NCBI RefSeq assembly: GCF_004346195.1
Contig: NZ_SMAK01000014.1
Span: 1-64,000 of the forward strand
DNA length: 64,000 nucleotides
Direction of reading: 5' to 3'
Origin: Tepidamorphus gemmatus
GTDB lineage: Bacteria > Pseudomonadota > Alphaproteobacteria > Rhizobiales > Tepidamorphaceae
The position numbers and the translations under genes were made by a program. Position 1 is the first letter of the stretch, and each line of letters starts with the position of its first letter. The notes below the pieces were generated by a model, which saw only the letters and a program-made list of their open reading frames with translations, was not told the origin of the DNA and ran no database searches. Below are positions 1 to 7,454 of this stretch, in pieces.

Positions 1-190
1 GACCGCCGCGGGCTTCGTCGTGCTCAAGCGGCGCTGGGTGGTCGAGCGCAGCTTCGCCTGGATCATGAAGTGCCGCCGCCTGGTGCGCGACTACGCGCAA
101 CTCACCGCCGTCGCCGAAGCCCTCATCACCATCGCCGCAACCGCCACGCTGCTCAGAAGATGGCAGTGACCCTTCTCAAACACGCTCTCA
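1..190 (+). mobile_element. Right end of an IS5-family insertion sequence
   Basis: The window opens inside an insertion sequence: a transposase C-terminus runs to 169 and is followed at 171-190 by CCCTTCTCAAACACGCTCTC, which has the position and look of a terminal inverted repeat. Directly beyond it the sequence returns to a small minus-strand gene of the island (231-233 start), so the element appears to have landed inside that gene. The left end lies outside the window, so neither the repeat nor a target duplication can be confirmed. The exact right boundary (about 190) is an inference. Confidence 0.6.
2..169 (+). CDS. IS5-family transposase, C-terminal fragment (5' part outside window)
   Basis: Frame 2 is open from the window edge to a TGA at 167-169 and gives 55 residues. 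It contains [11 protein letters not shown] followed by [10 protein letters not shown], the C-terminal block of the DDE domain in IS5/IS1031-type transposases, where the Glu of VER is the last catalytic acid. The rest reads like the usual helical tail ([17 protein letters not shown]). The frame is intact, so the transposase could be complete to the left. Family assignment rests on this motif only. Confidence 0.75.
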   Translation, partial: TAAGFVVLKRRWVVERSFAWIMKCRRLVRDYAQLTAVAEALITIAATATLLRRWQ

Positions 191-233
191 CGCCCGCCGC
201 TCGCGCGGCCTTCAGGGCTTCCGCCGCGCTCAT
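191..233 (-). pseudogene. Small island gene truncated by the IS after about 14 codons
   Basis: On the minus strand an ATG at 231-233 overlaps the TGA (230-232) of the upstream ATPase gene in the ATGA arrangement. It starts MSAAEALKAARAAGV, a beginning that I recall from small proteins encoded after such ATPase genes on alphaproteobacterial islands. The reading frame then runs into the IS terminal repeat and stops 11 codons later within IS sequence. The gene is therefore disrupted after about 14 codons. Its function is unknown and the missing remainder should lie beyond the left end of the IS. Confidence 0.5.
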
Positions 234-2188
234 AGTCGTCCGCTCCACCCGGGCATGCCCGTTTTTTCCGGCTCGGATCGAGGCGGGCAATTTGCGTCCG
301 CACCGTCCGCATCGGTCTCGCCGTTGGATTTCAACGGATTGCTGCGGACGGTTGCACCGTTGCCGCCCATTGCAGTGTCCGCAGGAGCGGCGACCGTCCG
401 CGCCGATGGTGCTGCGAAGCCGTTGGCCGGATTGTTTTTCGGCCGAATCGCGGACGTTGCGGACGATGCGGACGGTTGTATCCCTCCGGTTTTTGGCGCG
501 GATGATGGCCCCGCGATGCGGATGATCCGCGTGCGCGCCCGGCCTTCGCGCTCGAAGCCGATCTCGATGCCGATTTTGCGCAGGAAGGTCGCCGCCCGGC
601 GCAAGCGGCCTGCGAGCGCCCGCGGGCTGTCCGGCCAGGTCTTGGACTTGGAAATGCGCTCGCCCGCCATTTCGGCCAGGGCGCCCAGAAGCTCCGAGGC
701 GGTTCCCGTCCACTCCGTCCGCGCCGCCGTCAGCGCCCGCACCGCGGCGGCGATCGGGTCGGCTTCGATCACCCCCTCGACCGCCTCGTCGCGATTGCCG
801 CAGTAGGCCGACCAGAACGTGCCGGTGGGCCATAGCGCAGTTTCGCAGGCCGAGGCCCACAACGCGAAGTCCGCCATGCGTGGGAGCTTGTTGAGTCTCG
901 TTTGCGGCAGCATCGCCAGACCCTTCGCGACTGCATCGAGCAGCGCGCCGAGGATGCGTGGGCGCTCGGCCTCGAACGCTGCCCACAATTCCTGCTCGGG
1001 TCGCCGGCGTTCCTCGGGGATCGGATCGAGCGTGAGAAACAGGGCTCGGTCGGCGAGGTCGGGCCGCGCGACGATGTCCTCGATACCGTTGAGGATCACC
1101 GGGCGCGACGCATCGAACAGCATCTCGTCCTGATCGGTATAGAGCTGGCGCACCGCGAAGCCGCCGCCGGTGGCAAGGCGGCAAAGCGTGTCCGAGATCC
1201 ACGCCGGCAAGCCCGATACGTTGTCGAAGGCAAGGACATGGCCGTTGCCGGCGGCGATGAACAGGTCGCGATCTTCTCGCGGCAACGCCCGTAACGGCGC
1301 GGTGTTCGGATCGAGCAGCGCCCTTAGGATCGCCGAGAAGGTGGACTTCGCCGAACCCTGTTCGCCTGAGAGCACCAGCACCGGATAGGGACCGCGATGG
1401 CGCAGGCAAGCCAAAGCCCAGGCGACCACCAGCTCGAAATCAGCGTCGGAGCGGACATTGAGGAACGATCGCAGCGTCGCGACCGAACCGCCGAGAACCG
1501 GCAACGGCAGGGCCAGCATGCCGGGCGCACGGCGAAAACGCACCGGCGGATTTTCGATCACCCGCCAGCCGGCGGCGTCGATCTCCACCGCCCGCCATGT
1601 CTCGTCGCCAAGGTCGAGATAAAGACAGTCAATAAGCGCAGCGACGCGAACATGAACGGTGCGCTCCGGCGCGTCGAAATGCGCCTTGGCCTCGATCACG
1701 TTCAACACCGATTGCAGCGCCTCCGAACTTGGCGCGCCGCCCGTTGCCTCGAAATAGCGGCGGGCGAGCCACCGGCGGAAACCCCTGTGGCGGATCGGCC
1801 AGGTTTCCCGATGGCCGTTGATGTCGAGGTCGGCGAAGCCGGTGCCGTCTGGCGTATGGAACAGATCGGCAGATTGCGCCAGCTCGATCAGGATGTCGGC
1901 CTGCGTCGGCCCGCGCCCGCCCGGCTCGCCGCTTTCCTCGGCGATCGCGTCGTCCAGCGCCGTCACCCGGCATCCAGCCTTCTTCAATTGCGCCCGCAGA
2001 GCCTCGAACGCGGCGCGATCGTCTCGCTTAAGTTCGGCGAGGCGTTCGAGCACCTCCGGTGCGAAGGCGGCGCCGGGATCGGCGGCTGTCCTTTCGACGA
2101 GGCCTTCCAGCGGGTCGCGAACCTCCTCGGCGGCATCGATGGCCGCGCAGATCGGATCGTCATTGTCGCCATTGTCCAAGGAGCCCAT
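230..2188 (-). CDS. P-loop ATPase of the plasmid/phage helicase-primase type
   Basis: The protein has 652 residues and a Walker A motif SGEQGSAKST near residue 272, with a Walker B-like stretch HVLAFDNVS near 315. This is the arrangement of D5/VirE-like ATPases that sit after a Toprim primase gene on integrative elements and plasmids, and I infer a replicative helicase or primase-helicase role. The start at 2186-2188 is chosen because GAGGAGG lies 8 bases upstream; an open frame continues upstream to 2452 but is only a shadow of the preceding gene. The C-terminal 90 residues are low-complexity. It follows the broken Toprim gene and precedes the IS-truncated gene. Confidence 0.7.
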   Translation of the reverse strand: MGSLDNGDNDDPICAAIDAAEEVRDPLEGLVERTAADPGAAFAPEVLERLAELKRDDRAAFEALRAQLKKAGCRVTALDDAIAEESGEPGGRGPTQADILIELAQSADLFHTPDGTGFADLDINGHRETWPIRHRGFRRWLARRYFEATGGAPSSEALQSVLNVIEAKAHFDAPERTVHVRVAALIDCLYLDLGDETWRAVEIDAAGWRVIENPPVRFRRAPGMLALPLPVLGGSVATLRSFLNVRSDADFELVVAWALACLRHRGPYPVLVLSGEQGSAKSTFSAILRALLDPNTAPLRALPREDRDLFIAAGNGHVLAFDNVSGLPAWISDTLCRLATGGGFAVRQLYTDQDEMLFDASRPVILNGIEDIVARPDLADRALFLTLDPIPEERRRPEQELWAAFEAERPRILGALLDAVAKGLAMLPQTRLNKLPRMADFALWASACETALWPTGTFWSAYCGNRDEAVEGVIEADPIAAAVRALTAARTEWTGTASELLGALAEMAGERISKSKTWPDSPRALAGRLRRAATFLRKIGIEIGFEREGRARTRIIRIAGPSSAPKTGGIQPSASSATSAIRPKNNPANGFAAPSARTVAAPADTAMGGNGATVRSNPLKSNGETDADGADANCPPRSEPEKTGMPGWSGRL

Positions 2189-3081
2189 TGCGCCGCCTCC
2201 TCGATGCAAGGCGTGCGGCGCATCAGCAGGTCGTTGAAGTCCATACCTTGCGGCGGGCGGGCAATGCGCACGCGCCGGCCCTCTCGCTTCCAGCGCCAGG
2301 CGCAATCCTGCGCCGCCGTTTCGCCGGCTTCGTCGCCATCGGCGAGCACGATCACGTCGCGGACCTCGCGCGACAGGTCGAGGGCGCGAAGGCCCGATGT
2401 CGAAAGCGCGGCCCAGGCCGGACGACCGCTCGCCTGCTGCGCAGCCAGGCACGTCTCGATGCCTTCGCCGACCATCAGCACGTCACGCGGCTCGGCGAGG
2501 CGCACCGCGCCGCCGCGGCACGGCCCGAGCATCACCTTCGCCGGCTCAACCGGCGCTTTCGCGCTTCCGTCGCGTGCCAGGAACGTGCGGTGAATACCGA
2601 TCGGGTTGCTGTCAACGCCGTGCGTCACCAGCGCCACCATCGCCGGCCAAACGCCGCCAGAAGGATGCTTCAGCCCGGCATGGAAGCGGATCGACGGCGG
2701 GATCGGAATGGCAAGGCCGCGCGATCCGAGATAAGTCTCGACTAGCGTCCCCTCGGCCGATTGCGCGCCACGCCAGAGGGCGAGCGCCGCTTCCGTTCGC
2801 TTGATGGCATCGCAATCGGGTCCGGCTGGCAGCGGTCGATCGGGCTTGCGGGAAAAGCGGTTTGGCCGTCGCGCGTCCGCGTCCCAGACGCCGCGCGCCC
2901 GAAGCGCGGCGATCACGTCGCGCTGATCTCATCCGGCATGGCAGCGCACGAGCACCTTGCCGTCGCGGGCGTCGGCGATCGAGAGGCTCGGTGCACGGTC
3001 GTCATGCGCCGGGCAGCGCGCCATCCACGCCGCACCCGCCTTGCGTCCGCCGAGCGCCCTGGCAATGGCTTCAGCGGTCAT
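1984..3081 (-). pseudogene. Zinc-finger/Toprim primase-like protein, broken by an in-frame TGA
   Basis: Starting at ATG 3079-3081 the frame encodes MTAEAIARALGG and a CHC2-like zinc finger (RCPAHDD, then VRCHAG). It hits TGA at 2929-2931 exactly where the last Cys of the finger (CHAGC) is expected. Past the stop the same frame continues without a shift (DQRDVIAALRARG) into a Toprim domain with VGEGIETC and ADGDEAG. One TGC-to-TGA change therefore separates finger and Toprim. Toprim proteins of this layout act in primer synthesis of mobile elements. The frame runs on to 1984, overlapping the next gene by 205 bases, so the true end is probably near 2200. Confidence 0.75.
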
Positions 3082-3295
3082 GGCGCACCTCGCAGTCGTT
3101 CGATTTGGAGGGCGCCTCATTATCGTTGGCCGCGGTCCGCTCGGCGTTCGACCATTCGGCAAGAACGGCAAAGAAGCCGGTGACGTTCTCGACGATCTGC
3201 CGGGCGTCTTCGCAACTCACGTCGCGGCCGAGGCGCGAACGCCAGAGCCTACGCGTCTGTTCGATCAAGTTGTCGTTTGCGGGTGATGGTTTCAT
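3071..3295 (-). CDS. Small island protein of unknown function
   Basis: A 74-residue protein, MKPSPANDNLIEQ..., rich in charged residues, with no membrane segment. GAGGT lies 7 bases upstream of the ATG. Its end overlaps the start of the zinc-finger/Toprim gene by 11 bases, so the two are very likely co-transcribed. I do not recognise a named family; short proteins beginning with a PANDN-like string are common next to primase genes on alphaproteobacterial elements. Confidence 0.6.
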   Translation of the reverse strand: MKPSPANDNLIEQTRRLWRSRLGRDVSCEDARQIVENVTGFFAVLAEWSNAERTAANDNEAPSKSNDCEVRHDR

Positions 3296-3430
3296 CCGAA
3301 GACCTCACGGCCGGCGTCTCGCCGCTCCGTGCTCCTGGCCTCCGGTCTCGGAATCCCACCGATGACGCTGGACCGTAAGTGATCTGCATCTTCGGCGTCC
3401 CCGTCGCAGGGATCGCCGGTCGAACCGCCG

Positions 3431-3652
3431 TCAGTGCGGTACTTCCTCCGCGGGGATCGTGAACTTGTGGCTTTTGCCGGCGCGGATGACGAGGTGGCGC
3501 TTGCCGCCATTACCGACCTCGCAGGCGATCGAATAATCGAAGAAGCCGTGCTTCAGACCATCGATGACAAGCCCTTCCAGACGATCGAGCGCCTCGCGAA
3601 CCTGTCCACGGGCGACTCGTTGAGACGAGGAAGCAATCGATGCCTCAACCAT
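3431..3652 (-). CDS. Small island protein of unknown function
   Basis: A 73-residue protein with a helical N-terminal half (VREALDRLEGLVIDGLKHG) and a beta-rich C-terminal half ending KFTIPAEEVPH. Its ATG overlaps the end of the DUF5659-like gene by 8 bases, which supports it as real and translationally coupled. No catalytic motif is visible and I do not recognise the family. The 135 bases between its stop and the next gene start hold nothing I can name. Confidence 0.55.
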   Translation of the reverse strand: MVEASIASSSQRVARGQVREALDRLEGLVIDGLKHGFFDYSIACEVGNGGKRHLVIRAGKSHKFTIPAEEVPH

Positions 3653-3911
3653 TGTGCAGAAGCCCTTTCATGTCCTTGATGGTGGCGGCGAATGCCTGCG
3701 GGCGGACCGTGGCGGCATCGCCGTAGAAAGCCATCACGTCGTCGCGCCGGGTTGGCCGGTCCTGAAACACGAAGACCTTGCGCCGGCCCTCGGAACGAAG
3801 ATCGAGCAGCTCGTATCCCGCGCAGCGCAGGAAACAGGCGAGATAGAAGTCGCGGGTCTCGAACGCGGTTAGCCGCTCTTCGCCCGGCAGTATCGCTTGT
3901 TCAGTTGACAC
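3645..3911 (-). CDS. DUF5659-like small protein
   Basis: An 88-residue protein with the string TRDFYLACFLRCAGYELLDL, then basic and aromatic residues (KVFVFQDRP), resembling the DUF5659 family of small proteins found on plasmids and integrative elements. The family assignment is from recollection of this pattern and is tentative. It lies between the broken ImmA gene and the 73-residue gene in one minus-strand series. Confidence 0.5.
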   Translation of the reverse strand: MSTEQAILPGEERLTAFETRDFYLACFLRCAGYELLDLRSEGRRKVFVFQDRPTRRDDVMAFYGDAATVRPQAFAATIKDMKGLLHNG

Positions 3912-3934
3912 TCAACGGTCCCCTTAAAAAAGTG

Positions 3935-4687
3935 TCAGAAGCCTTCGGTCAGAAGCCGCTGGCGCGGCACGACACGGTGCAGCAGCCCGAGCTTTTCGAG
4001 CCGGATGCGCATCGCGATCGGCGACACAAGGAAGCGCTCGGCAAACGGCCGGGCGAAGCCATCCAGCACCCGATCTTCATCGTCGTCGAAATCGCGACCG
4101 ATCTCGACTCAGGGATGTTCGATCGGCGTTTCCGGTTGCAGAACGCGCTGCTTGCGGTCGGGAAACGCCTCGTCCCAAGCGGCAAAGACCATCTTGCGCG
4201 GCATCAGCAGGCACGAAGCGTAGTAATCCGCCTGCCACTCCACCCGCTCCTTGGCTTGGCTTGAGCGGCAGATGACGGTTGGTCGCGGACGATCGACCAA
4301 GAGCGAACCTTGATCTCGGGTTGGACGGACCAGCGGCCGGTGCAGGCGCCAATGGCCACCGCCTTAATGGGCGAGCGTGAACCTGTAGCGCCCCTCGCGT
4401 TCGGGCCGTTCTTCGGGATCGAGGCTTTCGTCGATGACGATGCGGCCGGTTTCGAGCCAGATCGCGCCGAACATGTCCGGGTCGAGGCCGATCCCGCTGC
4501 GCGGAACATCGAGCAGCCGGTGCAAATCGTCGAGCTCGACATGAAGCTTCAGGTGCTTCTCGACGATATCCTCAATCGGGATCGGCGGGCGCACCTCGAT
4601 CCCTTTGGCGCGAGCGAACTCGCCAAGCAGGGCCTCGGCGTCGCGCTCGATCACGTCATTGGGGATATAGGGCACTCGAAGGGTCAT
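3935..4687 (-). pseudogene. ImmA/IrrE-family metallopeptidase, broken by two in-frame stops
   Basis: One minus-strand frame from ATG 4685-4687 to TGA 3935-3937 covers about 250 codons, the usual family length. It begins MTLRVPYIPND, reaches RFTLAH and meets TAA at 4364-4366, exactly where HExxH should supply the zinc ligands. The same frame continues HWRLH..., ERVEWQADYYASCLLMP (the typical third-ligand region), has a second stop TGA at 4109-4111, and then reads DFDDDEDRVLDGFARPF to the end. There is no frameshift. Such proteases cleave an adjacent XRE repressor to de-repress mobile elements. As written the active site is lost (H-stop-GGGH). Confidence 0.8.
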
Positions 4688-4730
4688 TCCTGTTCATTCT
4701 CATCTGCATCGTCGGTGCGCCGACCGGCGC

Positions 4731-5084
4731 CTACTTTTCCTTCGCCTTCTGTGCCTGCCGCGCCAGGCGGGCCATGTCCTCTGCCGTCAGCCCTCTTGCC
4801 GCCCGCAGGAAATCGGCCATTTCCCGCGGGCGCTCGCGGATGATGTCGGTCAGGTCGGATGCCACGCGGCCCGCCAGCGCCAGCAGCTCGTCGGCATCGT
4901 GATCGATGATCGCCGCGATCTTCCTCACCTTGTCCTCCGCCGGCGGCGGAAACTCGTCACGCTCTACCTTCGACAGATAGGTCGGGCTCACCCCGATCTT
5001 TTTCGCCATCTCCCGCAGCCCAATCTCCTTCGCCTCCCGCTGGCGGCGGATGAACGCGCCGAACTTTTCCCTCCCGGCCTTCAT
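4731..5084 (-). CDS. XRE-family helix-turn-helix regulator, partner of ImmA
   Basis: A 117-residue protein with a Cro/C1 HTH in the N-terminal half: FIRRQREAKEIGLREMAKKIGVSPTYLSKVERDE. The start at 5082-5084 (MKAGREKF) gives the normal N-terminus; an ATG 22 codons upstream adds unrelated residues. It lies 43 bases upstream of the ImmA-type gene, the classic repressor-protease pair of integrative elements. A promoter with flanking TGTTTAG repeats precedes it, so autorepression is likely by inference. Confidence 0.85.
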   Translation of the reverse strand: MKAGREKFGAFIRRQREAKEIGLREMAKKIGVSPTYLSKVERDEFPPPAEDKVRKIAAIIDHDADELLALAGRVASDLTDIIRERPREMADFLRAARGLTAEDMARLARQAQKAKEK

Positions 5085-5103
5085 GGCTTCACGCTCCGTC
5101 GTC

Positions 5104-5160
5104 TGTTTAGGTGTCACTTCACACGCGATTCGCGGGCCGCTGTCAACCAACGACTAAACA
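5104..5160 (-). promoter_or_regulatory. Promoter of the XRE gene with flanking inverted repeats
   Basis: Reading on the minus strand, TTGACA (5141-5146) is followed after 17 bases by TGTGAA (5118-5123), a plausible sigma-70 -35/-10 pair. The pair is flanked by a perfect 7-base inverted repeat, TGTTTAG at 5104-5110 and CTAAACA at 5154-5160. The symmetric placement around the promoter suggests operators for the XRE protein. This is inference from sequence only. Confidence 0.4.
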
Positions 5161-5534
5161 GCGATCCAGGGACAATTCACGCCGCCAGCCGCATGTCCCA
5201 GATTTCTTCGAGAACGCGCCGAAAATGCGGTTCCGGGGCGAGGCACATGGTTCTATAAGCGTTCAGGAACGGCAGCCAAATCTCAGCTCAGGCCTCATTC
5301 GCCGTTTCGCCGGCCCCGTCGCAGGCGGGAGATGCTGCCGTATCCGCTGACAATTGAAGCAGTTGGCGAAGGGTGGCAACGGGTCACTTCCCGAATAGTG
5401 GTACAGTTCGGTGGAGGAAGCCGCTTGCGAGCGCACCCTTCGAGGTTCGTCGGAGCGAGTGGCTCGCGGCGATCATCGGGTACGAGCATGACCGGCATGT
5501 TCAAGCGCAGGCGTAGCCGGGTGTTCTTGTAACC

Positions 5535-5741
5535 TTACCCTGCTGCGCTCGGACGGAAGGACCGCGCGATGGAGCGCCGCTCCACCGCATGGCCCCTCGT
5601 CCAGCTCCAACTTGCGATCGAGATGATCTCGGTTCCCGTGTCCGACAGGATCGTCCCCGCCGTTCCATGAGCGTCTCCGCCAGCGCCTCGCGCATGCCGC
5701 AGAGGTCGAGACCAGGTTCGCCGGCCGCGTGCCACCGCCAC
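5535..5741 (-). pseudogene. Possible remnant of an IS3-type transposase
   Basis: A minus-strand stretch reads TILSDTGTEIISIASWSW, which resembles the SDNGTE(F/L)TS block around the second catalytic Asp of IS3-family (rve) transposases. In an overlapping frame the upstream residues read LAETLMERRGR, similar to the segment that precedes this block in those enzymes. If right, the gene is shifted in frame and lacks its remaining domain. The match is short and the assignment is weak. Confidence 0.3.
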
Positions 5742-5882
5742 GTCGCCATTTCGCTGGCCAGGTGCCTTTCGGCGGCTTCAAGCATCGGACGCAACCCTGG
5801 CGCGGCAGACCCGACCACCCCCTCGTCGTCGGCCGTGACGAAGTCTTCGGCTTCTGAACCGACTCGCGACCACTCGACGTCG

Positions 5883-5911
5883 TTGCTAACTCGGGTACGA
5901 ACGTATACAAT
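5883..5911 (+). promoter_or_regulatory. Promoter with GntR/FCD-type half-palindrome before the flavoprotein operon
   Basis: TTGCTA (5883-5888) and TACAAT (5906-5911) are separated by 17 bases and lie about 27 bases before the first flavoprotein ATG. AACGTATACAAT at 5900-5911 overlaps the -10 element and matches 10 of 12 positions of the palindrome ATTGTATACAAT, the type of site bound by many GntR regulators with an FCD domain. Such a regulator is encoded at 20363-21040. Binding is an inference. Confidence 0.4.
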
Positions 5912-5937
5912 CGTGCGCAGAACGTGGGAGGGCGGAG

Positions 5938-7422
5938 ATGCCGGGTTTCGATGTGGTTGTCGTCGGCGGCGGGAATGCCGCGTTCTGCGCAGCGCTTGCA
6001 GCCGAGGAACAAGGGGCGAAGGTCGCCGTTCTGGAGCGCGCGCCCGAAGAGGAGAGCGGCGGCAACAGCCGGTTCACGGCCGGCGCCATCCGCTTTGCCT
6101 ATCGCGGCGTGGAGGACCTGCGCGAGGTCATGCCCGACCTGACGGAGGAGGAGATCGAGCGCACGGATTTCGGCACCTATACCGAGGACCAGTTCTTCGA
6201 CGACATGTTCCGCGTCACGCGCTACCGCACCGATCCGGTGCTATGCGAACTTCTCGTCAGGCGCAGCTTCGAGACGATGAAGTGGCTGCGCGGCAAGGGT
6301 GTCCGCTTCCAGCCGATCTACGGAAGGCAGGCGTTCAACGTGGACGGCCGATTCAAGTTCTGGGGTGGGTTGACCGTCGAGGCATGGGGCGGTGGCCCCG
6401 GCCTCGTCGACACCGAGACCGAGATTGCCCGATCGAAGGGCATCGACATCCGCTATGGCTGCCGTGTGCTGGAGCTGCTCCACGATGGAGGGCGCGTGAC
6501 CGGCGTGCGCGCGAAGCAGGCCGGACGCATTGTCGAGATCGCGGCAAAGGCCGTCGTGCTCGCCTCGGGAGGATTCGAATCTGATCCGGAACTGCGCGCC
6601 CGCTATCTCGGCCCCGGCTGGGAGCTCGCGCGGGTGCGTGGCACGCGCTTCAATACCGGCGACGGCATCGCGATGGCGCGCGCCATCGGTGCGGCCGCCT
6701 ACGGCAACTGGTCGGGCTGTCATGCCGTCGGCTGGGACTTCAATGCACCGGAGTTCGGCGATCTTGCCGTCGGCGACGGCTTCCAGAAGCACTCCTATCC
6801 CTTCGGCATCATGGTCAACGCCAATGGCCGTCGCTTTGTCGACGAAGGGGCCGACTTCCGCAACTATACCTATGCCAAGTACGGACGGGTGATCCTCGAG
6901 CAGCCCGGAAACTTCGCCTGGCAGATATTCGACGCCAAGGTGACGCATCTGCTGCGCGACGAATACCGCATCAAGCAGGTCACGCGCGTCGTCGCCGACA
7001 CGCTGGAGGAGCTTGCCGACAAGCTGGAGGGCGTCGATGCCGCCGCCTTCCTTGAGGAAGTTGCCGTCTACAATGCAGCGGTTTGCACCGAAATCCCGTT
7101 CAATCCCAACGTCAAGGACGGGCGCGCCACGCGCGGCCTCGCCGTGCCGAAATCCAACTGGGCCAACACGCTGGACCAAGGTCCGTTCCAGGCGTTCCAG
7201 GTCGGCTGCGGCATCACCTTCACCTTCGGCGGGCTGCGCATCAACGAGGATGCGCAGGTTCTGGATGTCGATCTCGCGCCGATCGGCGGTCTGTTCGCTG
7301 CCGGCGAGATCGTCGGCGGCCTGTTCTACTTCAACTATCCGGGCGGCACCGGGCTGATGTCCGGCGCCGTGTTCGGTCGCATCGCCGGCACCTCGGCGGC
7401 AAGGACAGCCAGGGCCGCTTGA
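5938..7422 (+). CDS. FAD-dependent dehydrogenase/fumarate reductase-like flavoprotein (TcuA-like)
   Basis: A 494-residue flavoprotein. The N-terminus FDVVVVGGGNAAFCAALAAEEQGAKVAVLERA is a Rossmann FAD site, and GGNSRFTAGAIRF follows as in TcuA-type tricarballylate dehydrogenases and fumarate reductase flavoproteins. The C-terminus has the second FAD contact (GGLFAAGEIVGGLFYFNYPGGTGL). GGGAGGGCGGAG precedes the ATG. It probably oxidises a C-C bond next to a carboxylate or carbonyl; the substrate is not evident. It is first in a plus-strand series with a second flavoprotein, a ThDP enzyme and a cupin. Confidence 0.75.
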   Translation: MPGFDVVVVGGGNAAFCAALAAEEQGAKVAVLERAPEEESGGNSRFTAGAIRFAYRGVEDLREVMPDLTEEEIERTDFGTYTEDQFFDDMFRVTRYRTDPVLCELLVRRSFETMKWLRGKGVRFQPIYGRQAFNVDGRFKFWGGLTVEAWGGGPGLVDTETEIARSKGIDIRYGCRVLELLHDGGRVTGVRAKQAGRIVEIAAKAVVLASGGFESDPELRARYLGPGWELARVRGTRFNTGDGIAMARAIGAAAYGNWSGCHAVGWDFNAPEFGDLAVGDGFQKHSYPFGIMVNANGRRFVDEGADFRNYTYAKYGRVILEQPGNFAWQIFDAKVTHLLRDEYRIKQVTRVVADTLEELADKLEGVDAAAFLEEVAVYNAAVCTEIPFNPNVKDGRATRGLAVPKSNWANTLDQGPFQAFQVGCGITFTFGGLRINEDAQVLDVDLAPIGGLFAAGEIVGGLFYFNYPGGTGLMSGAVFGRIAGTSAARTARAA

Positions 7423-7454
7423 AGGCGGCGGGACGGCATGACGGGCACGGCGCA

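Larger units (their letters stand above)
5161..5937. other. Junction region without an intact gene
   Basis: About 780 bases between the island and the catabolic cluster. Neither strand has a convincing complete gene. The minus strand at 5535-5741 has a short transposase-like stretch (listed separately) and the right end holds the promoter of the first flavoprotein gene. The remaining sequence shows no RNA gene or repeat that I can recognise. Confidence 0.5.

Noticed and set aside
2189-2452. Upstream extension of the island ATPase gene
   Set aside because: The residues are Arg-rich shadow of the Toprim gene; a strong GAGGAGG site marks 2188 as the start.
2929-2931. Selenocysteine at the in-frame TGA
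   Set aside because: Nothing directly after the TGA looks like a convincing bacterial SECIS loop, and the nearby ImmA gene also carries nonsense codons, so plain decay is simpler.
7083-7454. N-terminal extension of the second flavoprotein upstream of 7455
   Set aside because: The extra residues are an out-of-frame reading of the preceding flavoprotein gene; the FAD fold begins right after ATG 7455.
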